NCBI RefSeq assembly: GCF_036697405.1
Contig: NZ_JBAHWA010000009.1
Span: 1 to 64,000 of the forward strand
DNA length: 64,000 nt
Reading direction: 5' to 3'
Origin: Lysobacter sp036697405
GTDB taxonomy: Bacteria > Pseudomonadota > Gammaproteobacteria > Xanthomonadales > Xanthomonadaceae
Shown here: in pieces, positions 58,897-64,000 of the stretch
Layout of the letters: each line of letters begins with the position of its first letter
Numbering within the stretch: the stretch's first letter is position 1
The notes under the pieces: model-generated
Seen by the model: the letters and a program-made list of their open reading frames with translations, nothing else
The model's database searches: none
Told to the model about the DNA's origin: nothing
Translations under genes and position numbers: made by a program

Positions 58897-59997
58897 ATGC
58901 GCCTTGCCCCCGGATTCCGTGCAGCTTGCACCCGCGCCAGCTGCGCGCTCGTCGTCATCGCCGCGGTGGCGGCCTGCAGCAAGGACGAGCAAGCCAAGCA
59001 AGGAGGCGGCGGCGACCGGCCGACGCCGGTGACCATCCAGGCCGCCGCGTTGCGGCCCTGGAACGACACCGTGCAGGCGCTGGGCAACGTCAAGGCGCGT
59101 GAATCGGTGACCGTGACCGCCAAGGTCAGCGAGACCGTGCAGCGCGTGCATTTCGACAGCGGCGACGTGGTCGCCGCGGGCGCGCCGCTGATCACCCTGA
59201 CCGGGCAAGCGCAGCAGGCCGCGCTGGAGCAGGCCCAGGCCACCGCCAAGGAAGCCGACAGTCTGTACCAGCGCCAGACCGAACTGGCCGCGCAGCAGTT
59301 GATCGCGCGCTCGGCGCTGGACACCCAGCGCGCGACCCGCGACGCGGCGCGTGCGCGCGTGGCGCAGATGGCCGCCGACCTCGACAACCGCGTCATTCGC
59401 GCGCCCTTCGGCGGCGTGCTCGGCATCCGCCAGGTCAGCCCCGGGTCCCTGGTCACGCCCGGCACGCCGATCGCGACGCTGGACGACACCGCCCGCGTCT
59501 ACGTCGATTTCCCGGTGCCGGAAACCCTGCTCGCCGACATCGCGGCCGGTCAGCGCGTCAGCGGCACCAGCGCCGCCTATCCCGGCCGCGTCTTCGACGG
59601 CCAGGTCAGCACGGTCGACGCGCGCGTCGACCCGACCACGCGCGCGATCACCGTGCGCGGCGACTTCGCCAACGCCGATCGCGTGCTGCGCCCGGGCATG
59701 CTGGTCCAGATCACGCTCGAGCGCCCGCGACGCGAGGCCCTGCTGATTCCGGAGATCGCGGTGGTCCAGGTCGGCAACGACTCCTTCGTCTACCGGGTCA
59801 AGCCCGACGGCACGGTCGAACGCGCCGACGTCAAGATCGGCACCCGCCGCGAAGGCCTGGCCGAGATCGTCGAAGGCCTCAAGGCCGGCGAGCGCGTCGT
59901 GGTCGACGGCACCGGCAAGCTGCGCCCGGGCGCCAAGGTGGTCGAGGGCGGCGCAAAGCCGGCGCCGGCGGCGGCGAAGGGCGCCGGCAATGGTTGA
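58897..59997 (+). CDS. RND efflux periplasmic adaptor (membrane fusion protein)
   Basis: 366-residue lipoprotein adaptor. The signal peptide ends at VAAVAAC (Cys27). The lipoyl/barrel-sandwich halves are VSETVQRVHFDSGDVVAAG and VIRAPFGGVLGIRQVSPGSLV, with an alpha-hairpin coiled coil between (ALEQAQATAKEADSLYQRQ...). A beta-barrel domain and a membrane-proximal domain ending in GLKAGERVVVDG follow. It links the inner-membrane pump to an outer-membrane channel. The permease gene starts 49 nt downstream. No outer-membrane factor gene is in the window, so the pair probably borrows a TolC-like channel. Confidence 0.92.
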   Translation: MRLAPGFRAACTRASCALVVIAAVAACSKDEQAKQGGGGDRPTPVTIQAAALRPWNDTVQALGNVKARESVTVTAKVSETVQRVHFDSGDVVAAGAPLITLTGQAQQAALEQAQATAKEADSLYQRQTELAAQQLIARSALDTQRATRDAARARVAQMAADLDNRVIRAPFGGVLGIRQVSPGSLVTPGTPIATLDDTARVYVDFPVPETLLADIAAGQRVSGTSAAYPGRVFDGQVSTVDARVDPTTRAITVRGDFANADRVLRPGMLVQITLERPRREALLIPEIAVVQVGNDSFVYRVKPDGTVERADVKIGTRREGLAEIVEGLKAGERVVVDGTGKLRPGAKVVEGGAKPAPAAAKGAGNG

Positions 59998-60046
59998 GCG
60001 CCTGCGCATGCCGTACACCGCCAGCGCGCCGCGGAGCTGAGCGACG

Positions 60047-63000
60047 ATGAATATTTCCGATCTCTCGATCCGCCGTCCGGTGTTCGCCACCGTGATGAGC
60101 CTGCTGTTGATCACCCTGGGCGTGATGGCGTTCTCGCGCCTGACCCTGCGCGAACTGCCGGCGATCGATCCGCCCATCGTCTCGGTCGACGTCACCTATC
60201 CCGGCGCCTCGGCGGCGGTGGTCGAAACCCGCATCACCCAGGTGCTGGAAGACGCGCTGGCCGGCATCGAGGGCATCGAGACCATCGAGTCGCGCAGCGT
60301 CAACGGCCGCGCCTCGATCAGCATCGAGTTCACTCTGCAGCGCGAGATCGAGGCCGCCGCCAACGACGTGCGCGACGCGGTCAGCCGGGTCAGCAACCGC
60401 CTGCCCGAGGAGGCCGATCCGCCGCAGATCGAGAAGGTCGAGAGCGACGCCGACCCGATCCTGTGGCTCAACATGAGCTCCAAGCAGATGGACACGCTGC
60501 AGCTGTCCGACTACGCGGAGCGCTACGTGGTCGACCGCCTGTCCTCGGTCGACGGCGTGGCCCAGGTCCGCATCGGCGGCCAGCAGCGCTACGCGATGCG
60601 GATCTGGCTGGACCGCGATGCCCTGGCCGCGCGCGACATCACCGTCAACGAGGTCGAGGCCGCGCTGCGCGCCGAGAACGTCGAACTGCCGGCGGGCCGG
60701 ATCGAATCCGAAAGCCGCGACTTCACCCTGCGGGTGGCGCGCAGCTACCAAAAGCCCGAGGACTTCGCCCAGATTCCGTTGCGCAAGGGCGCCGACGGCT
60801 ACGTGGTGCGCCTGGGCGACGTGGCCAAGATCCAGCTCGATTCGGCCGAGCGCCGCGCCTACTACCGCAGCAACGGCGAGCCCAACATCGGCCTGGGCAT
60901 CGTCAAGACCTCGACCGCCAACAGCCTCGACGTGGCGCTGGCGGTGCGCAAGGCCGCCGACACCATCCGGCCCTCGCTGCCGCAGGGCACCGACATCTTC
61001 GTCGCCTTCGACACCACGGTGTTCATCGAATCGGCGGTGGAGCGCGTCTACCACACCCTGGCCGAAGCGATCGTGCTGGTGCTGATCGTGATCTGGCTGT
61101 TCCTGGGCAGCTTCCGCGCCGCCCTGATTCCGGCGGTGACGGTGCCGGTGTGCCTGATCGCCGCCTTCATTCCGCTGTACCTGTTCGGCTTCTCGATCAA
61201 CCTGCTGACCCTGCTGGCGCTGGTGCTGTGCATCGGCCTGGTGGTCGACGACGCGATCGTGGTGCTGGAGAACATCCAGCGCCGCGCCGACCTGGGCGAA
61301 CCCAAGCTGGTCGCGGCCGCGCGCGGCACCAAGCAGGTCGCGTTCGCGGTGATCGCGACCACCGCGGTGCTGGTGGCGGTGTTTCTGCCGGTGGGCTTCA
61401 TGGAAGGCAATACCGGCCGCTTGTTCCGCGAACTGTCGGTGGCCCTGGCCGGCGCGGTCGCGATCTCGGCCTTCGTGGCGCTGACCCTGACGCCGATGAT
61501 GTCGTCCAAGCTGGTGCGTCCGCACAGCGAAGAGAAATCCAACCCGATCAACCGCTGGGTCAACGCGCGCCTGGACGGCGTCAGCCGCCGCTACCGGCGC
61601 TGGCTCGACCGCAGCGTCGAGCGGCCGTGGTTGTTCGGCATCTTGATGCTGGCCGCGATCGCGCTCAGCTACGGCCTGTTCCGCTACGTGCCCTCGGAAC
61701 TGGCGCCGCCGGAAGACCGCGGTTCGTTCCAGATATCCATCCTCGGCCCGGAAGGCGCCGGCTTCGACTACACGGTCAAGCAGGTCCAGCAGGTCGAGAA
61801 GATCGTCGCCGCGCATGTCGGCCCGGACAAGACCATCCAGCGCTACAACCCGCGCGTGCCCGGCGGTTTCGGCGCCAGCGAGGAAATGCACACCGGCCGC
61901 ATCGCGGTGTTCCTGCAGGATTGGGACAAGCGCGACGTCAGCACCGCCGACGTCGCCGACAGCCTGCGCGCCGAACTCGGCCAGCTCACCGGCGTGCGCG
62001 CGCTGCCGCAGGTCAGCGGCGGCCTGGTGCGCACGCGCGGCCAGCCGATCCAGATCGTGCTCGGCGGCCCCGAGTACGCCGAGCTCGCGCAATGGCGCGA
62101 CAAGCTGCTCGCGCGCATGGAGCGCAATCCGGGCTTCTTCTCCGCCGACTCGGACTACAAGGAAACCCGGCCGCAGATGCGGGTCGAGATCGATCGCCAG
62201 CGCGCCGCCGACCTGGGCGTCAGCGTGACCGACATCGGCCATGCCCTGGAGACCATGATGGGCTCGCGCCGGGTCACCACCTTCGTCCAGAACGGCGAGG
62301 AGTACGACGTGGTGGTGCAGTCCGACCGCGCCCTGCGCGCCTCGCCGGCCGACCTGGCCGCGATCCAGGTGCGCGCGCGCGGCGGTGGCCTGGTGCCGCT
62401 GTCCAACCTGGTCACCCTGCAGGAACTGGCCGAACCCGGCAGCCTCAACCGCTTCAATCGCCTGCGCTCGATCACGATCAGCGCCGGCCTGGCGCCGGGC
62501 TACCGCATGGGCGATGCGATCACCTGGCTCAACCAGGCCGTGCGCGAGGAACTGCCGGAGCAGGCCCAGATCGACTGGAAGGGCGAATCGCGCGAGTACC
62601 AGGCCGCGGGCGGCGCGGTGCTGCTGACCTTCGCCCTGGCCCTGCTGGTGGTGTACCTGGTGCTGGCCGCGCAGTTCGAGAGCTTCATCCACCCGTTCGT
62701 GATCATGCTGACCGTGCCGTTGGGCGTGCTCGGCGCGCTGATCGGCCTGGCGCTCACCGGCGGCACGCTGAATCTGTTCAGTCAGATCGGCATCGTCATG
62801 CTGGTCGGCCTGGCGGCCAAGAACGGCATCCTGATCGTCGAGTTCGCCAACCAGCTGCGCGACGAGGGCCGCGCCATCCACGAGGCGATCGTGGAGTCGG
62901 CGGCGGTGCGCCTGCGTCCGATCCTGATGACCTCGATCGCCACCGTGGTCGGCGCGCTGCCGCTGGTCCTGGCCGGCGGCCCGGGCTCGGCCAGCCGCGC

Positions 63001-63172
63001 GACCATCGGCATCGTGGTGATCTTCGGCGTGTCGTTCTCGACCCTGCTGTCGCTGTTCATCGTGCCCGCGTTCTACGTGCTGCTGGCCAAGTACACCAAG
63101 TCGCCGGAAGCGGTGGCGCACGAGCTGGAGAAGCTGGAACGCGAGACCCCGCAGGCCGGTGGCCACGCCTGA
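60047..63172 (+). CDS. RND multidrug efflux permease (HAE1/AcrB-like)
   Basis: 1041-residue proton-driven inner-membrane pump with twelve helices and two large periplasmic loops. The start is ISDLSIRRPVFATVMSLLL, the porter region has PIVSVDVTYPGASAAVVE, and TM4 carries the proton-relay pair in LCIGLVVDDAIVVLENIQRR. The second half repeats the pattern with GIVMLVGLAAKNGILIVEFA. Compared with AcrB, the first TM4 Asp-Asp is conserved. The C-terminus is short and charged. It is co-transcribed with the adaptor. Substrate range cannot be read from sequence. Confidence 0.94.
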   Translation: MNISDLSIRRPVFATVMSLLLITLGVMAFSRLTLRELPAIDPPIVSVDVTYPGASAAVVETRITQVLEDALAGIEGIETIESRSVNGRASISIEFTLQREIEAAANDVRDAVSRVSNRLPEEADPPQIEKVESDADPILWLNMSSKQMDTLQLSDYAERYVVDRLSSVDGVAQVRIGGQQRYAMRIWLDRDALAARDITVNEVEAALRAENVELPAGRIESESRDFTLRVARSYQKPEDFAQIPLRKGADGYVVRLGDVAKIQLDSAERRAYYRSNGEPNIGLGIVKTSTANSLDVALAVRKAADTIRPSLPQGTDIFVAFDTTVFIESAVERVYHTLAEAIVLVLIVIWLFLGSFRAALIPAVTVPVCLIAAFIPLYLFGFSINLLTLLALVLCIGLVVDDAIVVLENIQRRADLGEPKLVAAARGTKQVAFAVIATTAVLVAVFLPVGFMEGNTGRLFRELSVALAGAVAISAFVALTLTPMMSSKLVRPHSEEKSNPINRWVNARLDGVSRRYRRWLDRSVERPWLFGILMLAAIALSYGLFRYVPSELAPPEDRGSFQISILGPEGAGFDYTVKQVQQVEKIVAAHVGPDKTIQRYNPRVPGGFGASEEMHTGRIAVFLQDWDKRDVSTADVADSLRAELGQLTGVRALPQVSGGLVRTRGQPIQIVLGGPEYAELAQWRDKLLARMERNPGFFSADSDYKETRPQMRVEIDRQRAADLGVSVTDIGHALETMMGSRRVTTFVQNGEEYDVVVQSDRALRASPADLAAIQVRARGGGLVPLSNLVTLQELAEPGSLNRFNRLRSITISAGLAPGYRMGDAITWLNQAVREELPEQAQIDWKGESREYQAAGGAVLLTFALALLVVYLVLAAQFESFIHPFVIMLTVPLGVLGALIGLALTGGTLNLFSQIGIVMLVGLAAKNGILIVEFANQLRDEGRAIHEAIVESAAVRLRPILMTSIATVVGALPLVLAGGPGSASRATIGIVVIFGVSFSTLLSLFIVPAFYVLLAKYTKSPEAVAHELEKLERETPQAGGHA

Positions 63173-63265
63173 AGCCGGCGCGGGCAGGCGCGGCGGAGGC
63201 CGCTCCTGCCGCGGCCGGCGCGCATTTCGATTTGCGCCGGAGCGCGGGCGTATTAGGCTAGCCGC

Positions 63266-63826
63266 ATGAACCGCGCCTCCCACCATCCTGGCCCGCCGCC
63301 GTCGGGCCAGGGCTACGTCCTGCGTCCGTGGCGCGGCGACGACCTCGACAGCCTGCTCGCGCACGCCGACGACGCGCAGGTCGCGCGCGGCGTCAGCGAC
63401 CGGTTTCCGCACCCGTACACGCGCGCCGACGGCGAGCGTTTCCTGGCCGGCGAGGTGGTGAGCTTCGCCGACCCGGTCTATGCGATCGAAGTCGACGGCC
63501 GGGCCTGCGGCGGGATCGGCGTGCGGCCGGGACAGGGCGAACGCGGCCATGGCGCCGAACTGGGCTACTGGCTGGGCCGCGCGCACTGGAACGGCGGACT
63601 GATGACGCGCGTGGTCGGCGCGTTCGCGCCCTGGGTGATGGACGAGCTGCGTCTGCACCGCCTGTTCGCGACGGTGCTGGACAGCAATCCGGCCTCGGCG
63701 CGGGTGTTGCTGAAGAACGGTTTCATCGAAGAAGGCGCGCAACGCTGCGCCGTGGTCAAGTACGGCGAACTGCACGATCTGCGCGTGTTCGCCAAGGTGA
63801 GAAGGAGTCTGCAAGATGCGCCGTGA
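63266..63826 (+). CDS. GNAT acetyltransferase
   Basis: 186-residue acetyltransferase with LRPWRGDDLDSLLAHADD at the N-terminus, IGVRPGQGERGHGAELGYW in the middle and the C-terminal SNPASARVLLKNGFIEEG typical of RimJ/RimL-like enzymes. The acetyl-CoA loop is less regular (RAHWNGGLMTRVV). It overlaps the next gene by 12 nt, so the two are translated together. The target is unknown. Confidence 0.85.
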   Translation: MNRASHHPGPPPSGQGYVLRPWRGDDLDSLLAHADDAQVARGVSDRFPHPYTRADGERFLAGEVVSFADPVYAIEVDGRACGGIGVRPGQGERGHGAELGYWLGRAHWNGGLMTRVVGAFAPWVMDELRLHRLFATVLDSNPASARVLLKNGFIEEGAQRCAVVKYGELHDLRVFAKVRRSLQDAP

Positions 63827-64000
63827 TCCTCCCCGTGGTCCGCGCCCGCCCGGCGGCGGCGATCCCTGGCGACGCGAAGGCGCCGGCGGCGAACGCAAGC
63901 CCGGGCGCGGGCGTTCCGACGAGCGCGCCACGCCGGAGCGCGCGCCGCGCGAACCGGGCGGCGCCGGGCCCTGGGCCGGCCGCGGCGGCGGCGAACGCGG
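63815..64000 (+). CDS. Arg/Gly/Pro-rich protein, partial (runs off the window)
   Basis: The ATG at 63815 has AAGGAG (63802-63807) 7 nt upstream and overlaps the GNAT stop. The first 62 residues are very basic and disordered: MRRDPPRGPRPPGGGD, then stretches such as GGERKPGRGRSDER and GGAGPWAGRGGG. RGG-rich N-terminal extensions of this kind precede RNA-modifying enzymes in related bacteria (for example SpoU-type methyltransferases), but the catalytic part lies outside the window, so the identity is open. Confidence 0.6.

Noticed and set aside
59879..63931. A 4-kb open frame on the minus strand opposite the RND permease
   Set aside because: It is antisense to a fully recognised gene, its translation is a His/Gln/Asp/Arg-rich composition typical of high-GC antisense frames, and no domain or ribosome-binding site is seen. 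Similar antisense frames opposite pilQ (7224-9368), the MoxR operon (9232-12240), nrdA (41954-44707) and others were rejected for the same reason.

Overview
The window is about 70% GC, with strong GC bias at third codon positions, ATG/GTG/TTG starts and many 1-4 bp overlapping stop/start junctions. Gene content and order (mrcA divergent from pilMNOPQ, a MoxR/Bat operon, tkt, gap, pgk, pyk and a class I aldolase on one strand, DUF2339/DUF3999, many small secreted proteins) point to a member of the Xanthomonadaceae/Lysobacteraceae, most likely Lysobacter or a close relative. This assignment comes from protein similarity remembered from these families, not from a database search. I see no tRNA, rRNA, phage, transposase or CRISPR array. 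The window reads as ordinary chromosome with many short dispersed repeats.

Layout. 1-0.5 kb is repeat-rich and gene-poor. 0.5-3.9 kb (minus) holds a conserved hypothetical gene and mrcA (PBP1A). 4.1-9.3 kb (plus) is the type IV pilus alignment and secretin operon pilMNOPQ, with a good sigma-70 promoter and a terminator. 9.4-16.3 kb is a six-gene MoxR-DUF58-DUF4381-BatA-BatBC-BatD operon. 16.4-19.9 kb holds a dicarboxylate/amino-acid symporter and transketolase. 20-29.5 kb is accessory: a TPR-membrane-PAS sensor-like protein, two small secreted proteins, a ClpP-like lipoprotein, a methyltransferase, an acetyl-CoA hydrolase/transferase, and a BlaI/BlaR1-type pair with two operators in front. 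29.6-34.7 kb (minus) carries modABC, a molybdopterin-oxidoreductase-like protein, a persulfide-dioxygenase-like hydrolase, an S1/P1 nuclease and an OmpW-like porin. gap follows at 35 kb.

36-45 kb is the most regulated part. metE and nrdA-nrdB (all minus strand) are each preceded by a cobalamin riboswitch. nrdA also has two NrdR-type boxes, 32 bp start to start, lying on its promoter. This predicts that B12 shuts down both the B12-independent methionine synthase and the class Ia ribonucleotide reductase, which implies B12-dependent counterparts (MetH, NrdJ) elsewhere in the genome. The nrdA riboswitch has an unusually long repeat-like peripheral hairpin.

45-56 kb holds the DUF2339/DUF3999 pair, pgk, a HAD phosphatase, a DUF6289 peptide, a GNAT enzyme, pyk, a small membrane protein and a class I fructose-bisphosphate aldolase. 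56-64 kb has an L7/L12-like membrane protein, a cysteine synthase operon, an RND efflux pair, another GNAT enzyme and the start of an Arg/Gly-rich protein cut by the window end. Several dispersed repeat families (GGATGCGGTGAGC-type, AAATCCCCC-type, GGGAGAGGGG-type, GAATCCC-type) sit in the intergenic gaps, and one of them separates nrdA from nrdB.

I did not find a clearly new system. The best leads are the composite nrdA leader, the TPR-PAS protein with an unplaced C-terminal domain, and the BatB-like protein with a degenerate metal site.
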